Of a stretch of 64,000 nt of DNA, positions 1 through 9,169 are shown one piece after another. Each line of letters starts with the position of its first letter. Within the stretch, counting starts at the first letter, position 1. The notes under the pieces are model-generated. The model searched no databases. It saw only the letters and a program-made list of their open reading frames with translations, and was not told the origin of the DNA. The DNA is from Moritella sp. PE36 (GTDB lineage: Bacteria > Pseudomonadota > Gammaproteobacteria > Enterobacterales > Moritellaceae): assembly GCF_000170855.1 (NCBI RefSeq), contig NZ_ABCQ01000013.1:1-64000 (forward strand), given 5' to 3'. The translations under genes and the position numbers were made by a program.

Positions 1-48
1 GCGAGCTGTGGGATCAATTTTATCCTATAAGTTAATTTCTGAGCACTC

Positions 49-543
49 ATGACAAAAGCACTAGATCTATCACGTATTGATGAATTAAAAGAAAATGCAT
101 ATAGCAATATCGAATCTTATAACGATCCCGATACGCCAGATGCACTTGCGAAATTTACTAGCCAAATTAAAGCTGTTTTATTAGCTGATCCAAAGTTACT
201 TGAGTCTGTTCCTGAGTACTTGCCTATTGCGCTTTATGATCAGGTTAAATTCCCACCGGAAGCAAAAAACAAGTGGGCTCATTGGGTCAAAGAAGGTATT
301 CAGCCTGAGTGGGATGAATTTAAAACCACTGTCGCATTTAATAAGGCCGACTTACCACTTGTGTTAGCTGTAAAAAATCACTCTGAGACCTTATTAATAG
401 AGAGCTGTATCGTCCTATTCTTGTTGGCGAATGACAACAAGTCAGCCGCGACAAATTCAGAGCAAGATGATGACTACATCGAAGATCAAGAAGAAGAAGA
501 AGCTTATTACGACCCATTTGATGAGGAAGAGGAAGAGCGATAA
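49..543 (+). CDS. Hypothetical acidic protein, first gene of a three-gene operon
   Basis: A 164-aa protein I do not recognise. The first 130 residues read as a compact, mostly helical domain without signal peptide or membrane segment. From about residue 138 the protein is almost entirely Asp and Glu, ending in DEEEEER. The ATG at 49 overlaps a TGA (50-52) in another frame that is open back to the window start, so coupling to an upstream gene is possible. The next gene starts on its last base (TAATG, 541-545), so the two are almost certainly co-translated. The acidic tail suggests binding to a basic partner or halophile-like solubility, but no function is claimed. Confidence 0.75.
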   Translation: MTKALDLSRIDELKENAYSNIESYNDPDTPDALAKFTSQIKAVLLADPKLLESVPEYLPIALYDQVKFPPEAKNKWAHWVKEGIQPEWDEFKTTVAFNKADLPLVLAVKNHSETLLIESCIVLFLLANDNKSAATNSEQDDDYIEDQEEEEAYYDPFDEEEEER

Positions 544-1304
544 TGAACAGCTTAATTGAAACAGCCGTAATCGAAATCAAACAACTTGCCGATGTAGAAC
601 CGCAACAGGCGAGTAAGAAATTTGAGTTAATGGCTAGCACCATGACCGATGAAGTTTTGATTGAAGTTATCGAGCAGATGGATATCGTGACCTTAACGCA
701 AATTAACAGTCATCATGATATCTCTTGCCCTTCTATCATGTCTGAACTGATGACCCCTGAGCAGATCCGCGATATTGTTTGCCAGCAACCGCTATATTGG
801 GAAGAAAAAGTTAAAAACAACGTTGATGAATTAATCCAGCATACGTTTGAATTTTTAACCTATCTTATCCGTATCCAAGATAGTGAAGCGAAACAAGCGG
901 CTATTTTAGAGTGCATTGCTGAAGACCAAGCCGGTCTTTTTTATCTCTCGATCCCGTTTATTGAATATCTATTAGCACCCGCGGTAGAAGCAGATCATCA
1001 CAGCCACATTACTGATAACTATGATGATGAAGATGATGGCGAAACCGTTGGTTTTACCGACCGTAGTGCAGAAGAAGAGGCGCACAGCTTAAGCCTTGAT
1101 GATCCACGCAGCTTATTAGCTCTGATCCGTGAACTGGCTCCAGATGTTGAAAAGTCAATTAAGAATTTACTGCGTAGCGAAAACTCAAGCTGGGTGGCTA
1201 TCATCGACAGTTTCGTCAATGAATTAGTACTTCAAGCAAAAGAGAAAAACGAAGTAAATGATGAATACGCTGAAGTTGATGACATGTTTAGTTTTCTTGA
1301 TTAA
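543..1304 (+). CDS. Hypothetical acidic protein, second gene of the operon
   Basis: A 253-aa protein of unknown family. It looks helical and cytoplasmic, with no signal peptide or membrane segment. An Asp/Glu-rich linker lies around residues 158-172 (DNYDDEDDGE), followed by a second helical block. Its ATG shares one base with the stop of the preceding gene, and the next gene begins 11 bases after its stop, so the three are one transcript. The paired acidic stretches in genes 1 and 2 suggest the products are related in use, perhaps subunits of one complex. This is inference from layout only. Confidence 0.75.
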   Translation: MNSLIETAVIEIKQLADVEPQQASKKFELMASTMTDEVLIEVIEQMDIVTLTQINSHHDISCPSIMSELMTPEQIRDIVCQQPLYWEEKVKNNVDELIQHTFEFLTYLIRIQDSEAKQAAILECIAEDQAGLFYLSIPFIEYLLAPAVEADHHSHITDNYDDEDDGETVGFTDRSAEEEAHSLSLDDPRSLLALIRELAPDVEKSIKNLLRSENSSWVAIIDSFVNELVLQAKEKNEVNDEYAEVDDMFSFLD

Positions 1305-1315
1305 GGACTCCATTA

Positions 1316-2209
1316 ATGCAAATTGTACTAAGAGACAGCAATCAAGGTCCTTTTTTAACTAAAGTATTAGATTATGCGCAAGCAGAAGCGCTATTAGATG
1401 AAGCACAACTTGCCGAAATTAAAAGCAAGGCTGTATTGATGAGCCTTAAGCTGGCTGATAAATTTTATAATAAACATAAAATGCATCTGCTAGAGAACGC
1501 TGCTTTCGATGTGATCGGGGTAGCGAGCTTGGGATTGATGTCGCTCAGTAATCACGATCTGGCGCAAGCACTTAAACTGATCATTGCACCAAACGGCATT
1601 GTAAAATCTTTCCAGAAAGGTTGGAGCATGCTGAGTCGTGTTAGCAAGTATAAGCTAGACGGTAAATCAGTATATGGCGATATCGACCCTATGCTACTCG
1701 ATAAAATCTCAACACCAAGTGATGCTGATGAATGGCAAGGCTGGCAGAGCTATCAAGACGCTCTGTTAGAGTTTAACCGTGAAGAGTCTATTGTCGGTTT
1801 GTTAAAGCAGTTTTACGCGCAAACAACCTACGATCCTTTAGATATTTTAAGCCTCGAAAGCGTGTTTGCGGAAGTGGTTCTGTACCGTCTATTTTTTGGT
1901 CCCGTTAAAGTAAGACCGGATCTTAAGCAACGCGTAGCGAAAATTGAACTGGAAGACGTCTGGTTCTCGATTGAACATATAGACCAACAAATTAAGCTAA
2001 CATTGTCCGAGTTGCCATCACAACTTGCCGAGACCATAAAGCTTGAACTTGGTAAATATTTTACATCCGGTTTATTGCGCACATTAACGTTTGCTAAAAA
2101 CTATCGTGAACTGCGCTTACAAGATGTGAGCCCAGAACGATTAGAGCGATTTGAATATAAAGAAGGGCTAACAGGTTTGTTAGGTTGGCCTGTTTATATC
2201 GTGATGTGA
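1316..2209 (+). CDS. Hypothetical protein, third gene of the operon
   Basis: A 297-aa protein I cannot assign. It is soluble, Leu-rich and lacks cysteine-based metal motifs. Hydrophobic runs near residues 62-80 are too short and too charged at the edges for a confident membrane helix. The start is preceded by AAGGA (1303-1307) and follows the previous stop by 11 bases. A strong hairpin terminator follows at 2233-2279, closing the operon. Its two partners are acidic, but this one has ordinary composition, so it may be the part they bind. Confidence 0.75.
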   Translation: MQIVLRDSNQGPFLTKVLDYAQAEALLDEAQLAEIKSKAVLMSLKLADKFYNKHKMHLLENAAFDVIGVASLGLMSLSNHDLAQALKLIIAPNGIVKSFQKGWSMLSRVSKYKLDGKSVYGDIDPMLLDKISTPSDADEWQGWQSYQDALLEFNREESIVGLLKQFYAQTTYDPLDILSLESVFAEVVLYRLFFGPVKVRPDLKQRVAKIELEDVWFSIEHIDQQIKLTLSELPSQLAETIKLELGKYFTSGLLRTLTFAKNYRELRLQDVSPERLERFEYKEGLTGLLGWPVYIVM

Positions 2210-2232
2210 TGTTTATAAAATAACAGCTATAA

Positions 2233-2279
2233 AAAATGGCAAGTACCGGTTCTTATAAAGAAAGGTTACTTGCCATTTT
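2233..2279. terminator. Bidirectional terminator between the acidic operon and ybaB
   Basis: Arms of 13 bp (AAAATGGCAAGTA at 2233-2245 and its complement at 2267-2279) enclose a 21-nt loop. An A run on the left and TTTTA on the right give a U tract on either strand. It sits between convergent genes. Confidence 0.75.
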
Positions 2280-2338
2280 ATCGCTGTATTTTAGCTAACA
2301 GATATTAAATATTGTTTAACTATTTTCTAATCAAAGAA

Positions 2339-2668
2339 TTAGAAAGGCATTTTCATACCTGGTGGTAATTTCATACCTCCAGTAGCGTCAGCCATTTTCG
2401 ATTTGTTTTCTTCTTCAACACGGCGAGCAGCATCGTTGATTGCAGCAGCGATAAGATCTTCTAACATTTCCTTATCGTCTTCCATCAATTCTGGATCGAT
2501 TTGCACACGACGTACGTTATGGCTACCAGTCATAGTGATTTTAACCATGCCAGCACCAGATTCGCCAACTACTTCCATGTTAGCTAGCTCTTCTTGTACT
2601 TTAGCCATTTTGTCTTGCATTTGTTGAGCCTGCTTCATTAGCTGACCCATTCCGCCTTTACCGAACAT
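2339..2668 (-). CDS. ybaB: YbaB/EbfC family nucleoid-associated protein
   Basis: A 109-aa protein of the usual YbaB length. It starts [18 protein letters not shown], the N-terminal helix typical of the family, and has the central [11 protein letters not shown] segment. YbaB dimers bind DNA and associate with the nucleoid. A good ribosome site (AGAG, 7 bases upstream) supports the start at 2668. It lies 117 bases downstream of dnaX on the same strand, the conserved order dnaX-ybaB. In most relatives recR comes next; here the minus strand instead runs into a terminator and the convergent acidic operon. Confidence 0.95.
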   Translation of the reverse strand: MFGKGGMGQLMKQAQQMQDKMAKVQEELANMEVVGESGAGMVKITMTGSHNVRRVQIDPELMEDDKEMLEDLIAAAINDAARRVEEENKSKMADATGGMKLPPGMKMPF

Positions 2669-2785
2669 ATTAAACTCTCTTTATATCTGACTGTTGCGAA
2701 CAACAATAAATAAATACCGATTGCTTCGCATTGAATATCCATACTATATGGGTATTATTGAAAAAAATTCAAGGTTGCTAAATCT

Positions 2786-5230
2786 TTATAACGGCACAAT
2801 TGAACTATCATCAATAACAGCGCCGAGACGGTTCATAAAGAACTGAATATACTTATCATCATACAAGTTTTTAGTCGCATTCGCTAAGCGTTGTTGATAA
2901 ATTATTTCTTCAAGTTGCGCTGGCGTTGATTTATTTAAGTTTTCACCAAAGTTAATCACTAGCTCAACGGGCTCTGATAATACTTGCTGCAGCGCGTCGC
3001 TTAACTGCTGACGCGACTTGTCATTGGCAAAATAGCGTTGGTCTGGATTCATGGTCAAAGTAATACGACCAGGTTCCTGCTCCATCACACTGTGCAGCGC
3101 CAATTGGCGCACACGGCCACCTAAACTCATCTGATTAATGTAACAACACCACGGATCATTCTCATCACGTAGCTTATTGTCTAACGGTGCAGTTGCTGTT
3201 GATTTACCTGACTTCTGCGCCTGAAAAGCCGGTGACAAATCATTAATATCAACCTTAACCTGACTAAAGCGGTCTATTTGACGAATAGCTGGCTCAGCAA
3301 AACCTTGCGCTGGATAAGCACTAGGTTCTGGCATTTGGTTATGATAACCACCCTGATCTTGGTCTTGATAATTACCTTGACCTTGAAAGTTGCCTTGGTC
3401 CTGATAGGAGTCAAGCGGTGGTAACTCTTGCCATGCAGGTGCAGACTGTTGCTGTGCTTGTTGCTGTTGCATAGGTTGGCTTGCAGGTGCGTTAAAACGA
3501 CTCTGCATAGCGGGTGTATGCTGTATAACAGGTGTTACCGCTTTTTTCGGCGGTACATACGACGATGGAGCCTGTTCACTCTTCGCCGCTGCCGACTTTT
3601 TTGCAGTTGTACCTAAACGACTGCGTAAAAAATTACGGGTTTTACGTCCTTGGTCAACACTGTTTTCCGCTACCGGTGCCGTATTTATCGGCTGAGGCGC
3701 AGCATAATCCTGTGGCGCTACACTTGGTGACTCAATTTGCGGAGTAACATAGTTTTGCGGCTCAACACTCTGTGGGTCAGCGGTTTGTTGTTCAACACTT
3801 TGCGGTGTAACTGTTTTCGGCTCAACATGACCCATCGCTTGCGCTGCTTGTAATAGCTCGTTTTGCTCTAGGTTTAAATTCGTAACAGCTTCATCACGCT
3901 GCTCTGCAGCTGGTGCTACTGGTTGCGGCATTGATTCTGGTACAGGTTGCTGTACTTGCTGAGGTGCTTGCTGTTGTATCTGAGCCGGAACTGGAGCAGC
4001 TATTGGCATTACAGCTGGCGTTGTAGCTTGCACAGGAGCTTGAGAAACCACGGTTTGCTCAACAGGCGCAGCTATTATCGTTTCAGTCACCGCAGGCGCG
4101 ATTGCGACAGGGGCTGGCGTCACATCTCTCTCAGGTGCTTGTAAACGTCCTTGTGGACGGAACGCTAACATACGTAATATCGTCATTTCTAACGCACTAC
4201 GTGGATCAGGAGCAAGCGGCAATTCTTTACGACCTGTTAAGGTGATTTGATAATATAACTGTACATCTTCTGGAGACATATCGTCACATAACGCTTTCAC
4301 TTTATCGGCATGCTCGGTATCAACCACAGACGACGGCAAAATTTGCGCCATAGCAATGCGGTGTAACAAGCTTGCTAACTCAACGTGTAATTGGTCAAAG
4401 TCTGGTCCTAACGAGCTGACTTCAGCAATTTTAGCCATACACTTGTTAGCATCGCCACTGACAATTAAGCGCAGTAGCTGCAGCATATGGCTGTGATCTA
4501 ACGTGCCCAGCATATCTAGCACTGTCTGGTATAAGACTTCACCAGCGCCATGTGATAACGCTTGGTCGGTCAAACTCAACGCATCTCGCATACTGCCATC
4601 GGCTGCTTTGGCAATCGAATTCAATGCTGACAATTCATACTGGCAATGTTCGCGCGATAAAATGTGGACTAACTGCTGAGAAATCTGCTCAGTCGTTAGG
4701 CATTTTAAATGAAACTGTAAACAACGCGATAAGATCGTAATGGGTAGTTTTTGTGGATCAGTTGTCGCCAGTAAGAACTTCACATATTCAGGGGGCTCTT
4801 CTAACGTTTTTAATAACGCATTAAAACTGTGCTTAGAAAGCATGTGTACTTCATCGATTAAGTACACCTTAAAACGGCCACGAGCAGGCTTATATTGCAC
4901 ATTATCAAGTAGCTCACGGGTATCTTCTACCTTGGTACGTGAAGCAGCATCAATTTCAAGCAGATCCACATAACAGCCTTGGTCAATCTCAACACAGGTT
5001 GAACATTCACCGCAAGGTGTACTGGTGATGCCTTTCTCACAGTTTAAGCTTTTGGCGAAAATACGGGCGATGGTCGTTTTACCAACACCACGCGTACCAC
5101 TAAGCAAATAAGCATGGTGTAAGCGGTCTTGCTCTAGCGCATTAACTAAAGCGGTCAGCACATGTTGTTGACCAACAACTTGCTGAAAATTATGCGGGCG
5201 CCATTTACGCGCTAAAACTTGATAACTCAT
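2786..5230 (-). CDS. dnaX: DNA polymerase III subunits tau and gamma (DnaX)
   Basis: The 814-aa tau clamp-loader ATPase. The N-terminal AAA+ domain has Walker A GTRGVGKTT (about residues 45-53), the four-Cys zinc module (CEKG..CGECSTC), Walker B DEVH and the sensor region ILSRCLQFHLK. A long Pro/Gln/Val-rich linker (about residues 370-640) follows, then the C-terminal domain that binds polymerase alpha and helicase. At about 640 aa in E. coli the family is usually shorter; the extra length is in the linker. A slippery heptamer AAAAAAG at 3602-3596, in phase with codons 544-545, should yield the shorter gamma form. Downstream of apt (gap 114 bp) and upstream of ybaB. Confidence 0.97.
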   Translation of the reverse strand: MSYQVLARKWRPHNFQQVVGQQHVLTALVNALEQDRLHHAYLLSGTRGVGKTTIARIFAKSLNCEKGITSTPCGECSTCVEIDQGCYVDLLEIDAASRTKVEDTRELLDNVQYKPARGRFKVYLIDEVHMLSKHSFNALLKTLEEPPEYVKFLLATTDPQKLPITILSRCLQFHLKCLTTEQISQQLVHILSREHCQYELSALNSIAKAADGSMRDALSLTDQALSHGAGEVLYQTVLDMLGTLDHSHMLQLLRLIVSGDANKCMAKIAEVSSLGPDFDQLHVELASLLHRIAMAQILPSSVVDTEHADKVKALCDDMSPEDVQLYYQITLTGRKELPLAPDPRSALEMTILRMLAFRPQGRLQAPERDVTPAPVAIAPAVTETIIAAPVEQTVVSQAPVQATTPAVMPIAAPVPAQIQQQAPQQVQQPVPESMPQPVAPAAEQRDEAVTNLNLEQNELLQAAQAMGHVEPKTVTPQSVEQQTADPQSVEPQNYVTPQIESPSVAPQDYAAPQPINTAPVAENSVDQGRKTRNFLRSRLGTTAKKSAAAKSEQAPSSYVPPKKAVTPVIQHTPAMQSRFNAPASQPMQQQQAQQQSAPAWQELPPLDSYQDQGNFQGQGNYQDQDQGGYHNQMPEPSAYPAQGFAEPAIRQIDRFSQVKVDINDLSPAFQAQKSGKSTATAPLDNKLRDENDPWCCYINQMSLGGRVRQLALHSVMEQEPGRITLTMNPDQRYFANDKSRQQLSDALQQVLSEPVELVINFGENLNKSTPAQLEEIIYQQRLANATKNLYDDKYIQFFMNRLGAVIDDSSIVPL
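3576..3615 (-). promoter_or_regulatory. dnaX: Programmed -1 ribosomal frameshift signal in dnaX
   Basis: Read on the minus strand, codons GCA AAA AAG contain the heptamer A AAA AAG (3602-3596), the same slippery string used in E. coli dnaX. An AGG about 9 bases upstream (TTTAGGT) could be the stimulatory Shine-Dalgarno-like site. After a -1 slip, translation reads V-G-S-G-E-E and stops at TGA 3578-3576, giving a gamma subunit of 551 residues against tau at 814. The site and stop are seen directly; use in vivo is inferred from E. coli. Confidence 0.8.
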
Positions 5231-5344
5231 AACAGTTCAATGATTACTTAATATTGATAAGCACTAATATGCTCGGGACTGAAAATAGCTGGCAGTCGGC
5301 CACCAGCTAATCATATTTATTACGATGGTTAACATTGTAGCGGA

Positions 5345-5890
5345 CTATTCGCCGTCAAAATCAACTAATTTGGTAATATTAACATTAAGATTATTTAATA
5401 CAGCTTCACCACCCAGATCGGGTAATGAGATAACAAATGCAGCCTCTTCAACAATACCGCCAAGCTGACGAATTAAAGATACAGTCGCAGCAACAGTGCC
5501 ACCCGTCGCTAATAAGTCATCAACGATAAGTACTTTATCGCCAGCGTCTACAGCATCAACGTGGATCTGTAATATATCTGTACCGTATTCAAGTTGGTAA
5601 CTTTGCTCGATAGTTTTACGCGGTAATTTGTTTGGCTTACGCACTAAAATAAAGCCTAAACCTAGCGCTTTAGCAAGCGGCGCACCAAAAATGAAGCCAC
5701 GCGCTTCAGTACCAGCAATCTTGGTAAAACCAGCATCTTTAAAACGCTCGGCAAGTAAATCGATAGTTGCAGAGAATGCAGGGCCATTTTCAACAAGACT
5801 TGTTACGTCACGGAAGATGATGCCTTCTTTCGGGTAATCTGGAATTGATTTAATACTGTTTTTAATAAACCCGAGTGTTTCTTGGTTCAT
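5345..5890 (-). CDS. apt: Adenine phosphoribosyltransferase
   Basis: A 181-aa purine salvage enzyme that makes AMP from adenine and PRPP in the cytoplasm. The PRPP-binding motif [13 protein letters not shown] (about residues 119-131) is intact. The EARGFIFG segment and the N-terminal [14 protein letters not shown] are typical of Apt. Length matches the family. The ATG at 5890 has an AGG seven bases upstream. It is first of the apt-dnaX-ybaB group, with 114 bp to dnaX. Confidence 0.97.
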   Translation of the reverse strand: MNQETLGFIKNSIKSIPDYPKEGIIFRDVTSLVENGPAFSATIDLLAERFKDAGFTKIAGTEARGFIFGAPLAKALGLGFILVRKPNKLPRKTIEQSYQLEYGTDILQIHVDAVDAGDKVLIVDDLLATGGTVAATVSLIRQLGGIVEEAAFVISLPDLGGEAVLNNLNVNITKLVDFDGE

Positions 5891-5915
5891 GTTTCAACCT
5901 GTTAGTTTGATGAAC

Positions 5916-5967
5916 TATACCCAAGTTTCTGGGTAACTATGTCATATCACCAAATAATTTGGGTATA
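5916..5967. repeat. Short inverted repeat with TATACCCAA ends
   Basis: TATACCCAA at 5916-5924 is matched by its complement at 5959-5967, with another half copy (CTGGGTA) between them. The same end sequence bounds the 266-bp element at 19339 and forms the palindrome at 56269. It occupies the 250-bp apt/dusC intergenic region, where I see nothing else certain. Confidence 0.55.
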
Positions 5968-6141
5968 AAACATGTGCTCATATATAAAAATAATATTGGC
6001 GATAAATTTTATGTAACTGCTTGTTGATATGCAAGCAAGTATTAAGATTAACGCCCTTTTGAAGAAATTATTATACGATATATTTGGCAATTGTGGTTAA
6101 TTCTGTTTTAATCGCTCATTTTGCCAACGCAGGACAATAAC

Positions 6142-7080
6142 ATGCGCGTAGTTTTAGCCCCAATGGAGGGCGTTGTTGACAATTTGATGCGCGAGTTACT
6201 GACCGCACAAGGCGGTTATGATTTATGTGTAACCGAGTTTATTCGCGTCGTCGAACAGCTATTACCAGAGAAGATTTTTTACCGTTATTGTGCCGAATTA
6301 AACCATGGTAGCCGTACACAAGCCGGTACTCCTGTACGAATTCAATTATTAGGGCAACATCCACAATGGATGGCAGAAAATGCTGTTCGTGCGATTGACC
6401 TTGGTTCTCACGGTTTAGATATCAACTTTGGTTGCCCGGCGAAACAAGTTAATAAGTCATCTGGTGGCGCGGCATGTTTACGTGAACCAGAATTGGTGTA
6501 TCAAATCGTTAAACAAGTACGTGATGCCGTACCCGCAGAACATACCGTCAGTGCCAAGATCCGTTTAGGTTGGGAAGACAGTAATCAAAAGTTAGAAATT
6601 GCCGATGCAGTGCAACAAGCAGGTGCCAATGAACTAACAGTTCATGGCCGTACCAAAGCTGATGGTTATCGTGCAGCCGCGATTAACTGGCAAGCGATTG
6701 CCGAAATCAGGCAGCATGTTTCAATACCAGTGATTGCCAATGGTGAAATTTGGAGTCATGCCGATGCTCAACGTTGTTTAGAGGTGACTGGTTGTAACGA
6801 TTTAATGGTCGGTCGTGGTGCATTAAACTTACCGAATTTAGGTGAGGTAGTTAAATACAACAAAGCACCAATGCCTTGGGCTGATGTGGTGGTTTTATTG
6901 CAGAACTACTGCCAATTAGAGATCCGTGGTGATAAAGAAAAGTATCTACCCAACAGAATAAAACAATGGTTTAGCTATCTACGTAAGCAGTATCCTGAAG
7001 CGGTCGACTTGTTTACCGAATTAAGAGCCTTACGTCAGTCAGAAGAAGTGATTAATACACTGAACAACTACCAAGTGTGA
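6142..7080 (+). CDS. dusC: tRNA-dihydrouridine(16) synthase DusC
   Basis: A 312-aa flavoprotein that reduces uridine 16 in tRNA using FMN and NADPH. The TIM barrel begins [11 protein letters not shown], the FMN-site segment of DusC. NFGCPAK carries the catalytic Cys, and VHGRTK and VIANGEIW are the family phosphate-binding parts. The C-terminal helical domain ([16 protein letters not shown]) closely follows my recollection of E. coli DusC, setting it apart from DusA and DusB. I chose ATG 6142 over an upstream in-frame TTG (6121) because AGGA lies 7 bases before it and the protein then starts as E. coli DusC does. Confidence 0.95.
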   Translation: MRVVLAPMEGVVDNLMRELLTAQGGYDLCVTEFIRVVEQLLPEKIFYRYCAELNHGSRTQAGTPVRIQLLGQHPQWMAENAVRAIDLGSHGLDINFGCPAKQVNKSSGGAACLREPELVYQIVKQVRDAVPAEHTVSAKIRLGWEDSNQKLEIADAVQQAGANELTVHGRTKADGYRAAAINWQAIAEIRQHVSIPVIANGEIWSHADAQRCLEVTGCNDLMVGRGALNLPNLGEVVKYNKAPMPWADVVVLLQNYCQLEIRGDKEKYLPNRIKQWFSYLRKQYPEAVDLFTELRALRQSEEVINTLNNYQV

Positions 7081-7169
7081 TCCTTTAAGGGATCTTGACT
7101 CTATTAAATACCAGTGTTAATAATAGAGCTTAAACTCATATTTATGCATAATTCAAGGATGAATTACCA

Positions 7170-9101
7170 TTGCGTATTACCATAAAAAAAGCCCTTATTA
7201 GCGGTATAATTCTGCTGCAATTTGTCACGCTTACCACATTATTACTTTCAAGTTACATCTCAAATCAGCGTTCATTTAATGCACATGCTCACAAGTTAAT
7301 GATTGATTATGCTGATAATATTATTGATAACTCGAAACGATTTCTTGATACAGCAGAAGCAACAACCTTATTAACCAGTGAATTGCTCCGTTCAGATGTG
7401 TTATCGATTAATCGCCCCGATGATCTCAGTTTATATTTTTTCCAGCAATTAAAACAATCACCACATATCTCAGGGATCTACTTTGCCAATACCAACGGCA
7501 CCTTCGTCCATGTACAACGCGAGCAAGGTTTCAAAGAGCCATTATTTTCACGAAAATTAATTACCTTTGATACTAAATTAACTACATTTGATACTAATAA
7601 TGCATTAAATTCATCACATCTCTACACTCATGATAATAACTTTGCACAGCTTTCCGTAAAAACAATAATTAACGAATCTTACGACCCACGAGACCGAATT
7701 TGGTTTAATAAAGCCCTGGATAACGATGCGTTATCTTGGACGGACCCTTATGTATTCTTTTCTTCACGTAAACCTGGGATCACCAGTTCAATGCCGGTTT
7801 ATAACAAAAATAAGCAGTTAATAGGTGTCATTGGCGTCGATGTATCATTGGCCACTATTTCATCATTTTTCGATAACCTTGACCTAGGCGAACACAGCAC
7901 CGCCTTTGTCACCAATCGACTCGGTGAAATCATCGCCTATCCCGACCAAAAGATCATTCAAGACACTGCAAATGAAAGTTTACGCTTTCCACGCATCAAT
8001 GAAATTAACAATCCAATCGCCTTAACCGCATGGCAAGCGTTGCAAGAAAAAACTCAATTGTTTTCGACCGGAGATACTGCAACAGCCGTCACATTTGACT
8101 TCGACAACAATACCTATCATGGTTTATTTAAAGAGTTTACCCATCATAAATGGCCATGGATCATTGCGATTTACATGCCAGAAAAATTCTTTCTCAGTGA
8201 CTTAATTGATAATCAGAAGTTGAATATTTTATTTGGCCTCGTGATCAGTATTATTGCCTGTCTCACCTCATTCTTTTTTATTAATCACATTACCGACTCA
8301 CTGCGAAAAATAAAAATAATTGCAGAGAATATCCGTTGCGGTCAATTTATTAAAACAAATATAGCTGAATCCACGTTTGTAGAACTGCAGCAAACGCAAT
8401 ACGCCTTCAACAATATGATTGATAGTTTGATTGCATCACGTAAAGAAAATGAACAGCTGCACTTAATGTTAGAAAAAACCAATGCTGAAACGATTACTCG
8501 ACTTGGCCTAGCAGCCGAATATAAGAATGATTCATCGCCAAACCACATTCGACGGGTATCACGTTATTGTGAGGTAATTGGTTTAAACATGGGCATGTCA
8601 AAAGACAAAGCCAAAGAGTTACGCGCTGCCGCAAAATTACACGATATAGGTAAGATAGGTATTCCCGAACAGATTTTATCAAAACCCGCCGCACTAACAA
8701 TGCAAGAGTTGGTCATGATGAAAACAGCGCCAGTGATTGGCGCAAAGATTTTGCAAGATGCAGAATCAGCCACGCTTAAACTCGCTCATGATATTGCGCT
8801 AACTTTACACGAACACTGGGATGGCAATGGTTACCCGAACCAATTACAATATCATGACATCCCATTATCAGCGCGTATTGTTGCCGTTGTTGATACCTTT
8901 GATACCATGATCCATCCTCGTTGTTACAAAAAGGCGATCCCAATTGAGATCGCCATTAATAAAATCCGAGAATTATCCGGTAGCAAGTTTGACCCTAGCG
9001 TGATCGCCGCGTTTGACAGCTGTTTAATGGATATACTTAATATCTATAAACAGTTATCACCGAGTGTTGAAATTCATCAACTGCCTCGGCGATGCCAATA
9101 G
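7170..9101 (+). CDS. Membrane-bound Cache/HD-GYP c-di-GMP phosphodiesterase
   Basis: A 643-aa sensor enzyme. A TM helix (about residues 9-30) leads into a periplasmic double-Cache-like domain (about 35-335, with the DRIWFNKA and IGVIGVDVSL segments typical of Cache). A second TM helix lies near 350-370, then a HAMP-like linker and a C-terminal HD-GYP domain. Catalytic parts are intact: KLHDIGKIGIP with the HD pair at 491-492, and HEHWDGNGYP near 547-556. HD-GYP proteins hydrolyse c-di-GMP to lower levels of this sessility signal. The start is TTG at 7170 with AAGGAT 8-9 bases upstream and no better ATG nearby. It stands alone between dusC and a convergent cluster. Confidence 0.9.
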   Translation: MRITIKKALISGIILLQFVTLTTLLLSSYISNQRSFNAHAHKLMIDYADNIIDNSKRFLDTAEATTLLTSELLRSDVLSINRPDDLSLYFFQQLKQSPHISGIYFANTNGTFVHVQREQGFKEPLFSRKLITFDTKLTTFDTNNALNSSHLYTHDNNFAQLSVKTIINESYDPRDRIWFNKALDNDALSWTDPYVFFSSRKPGITSSMPVYNKNKQLIGVIGVDVSLATISSFFDNLDLGEHSTAFVTNRLGEIIAYPDQKIIQDTANESLRFPRINEINNPIALTAWQALQEKTQLFSTGDTATAVTFDFDNNTYHGLFKEFTHHKWPWIIAIYMPEKFFLSDLIDNQKLNILFGLVISIIACLTSFFFINHITDSLRKIKIIAENIRCGQFIKTNIAESTFVELQQTQYAFNNMIDSLIASRKENEQLHLMLEKTNAETITRLGLAAEYKNDSSPNHIRRVSRYCEVIGLNMGMSKDKAKELRAAAKLHDIGKIGIPEQILSKPAALTMQELVMMKTAPVIGAKILQDAESATLKLAHDIALTLHEHWDGNGYPNQLQYHDIPLSARIVAVVDTFDTMIHPRCYKKAIPIEIAINKIRELSGSKFDPSVIAAFDSCLMDILNIYKQLSPSVEIHQLPRRCQ

Positions 9102-9115
9102 ACAGTTATTCTGTA

Positions 9116-9155
9116 AACTAAAAAACGAGCAAAGTTAATGAGCTAATTTTTAGTT
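9116..9155. terminator. Probable convergent terminator
   Basis: AACTAAAAA (9116-9124) pairs with TTTTTAGTT (9147-9155), with an AGC/GCT extension inside. The AT-only stem is weak, but it lies between the convergent HD-GYP gene and the DUF3726-like gene and offers U runs on both strands. Confidence 0.45.
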
Positions 9156-9169
9156 GGCGTTTCATCATG

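Noticed and set aside
1-48. Tail of an upstream gene
   Set aside because: All three frames reach a stop within 52 bases, so the frame of any upstream gene cannot be decided from this window.
3541-3552. Second slippery run (AAAAAAG) in dnaX
   Set aside because: Its phase is CCG AAA AAA GCG, so the X XXY YYZ arrangement is not met, unlike the site at 3596-3602.
7079-7094. Hairpin GATCC/GGATC at the dusC stop as a terminator
   Set aside because: Only five paired bases and no T run, so I did not list it.
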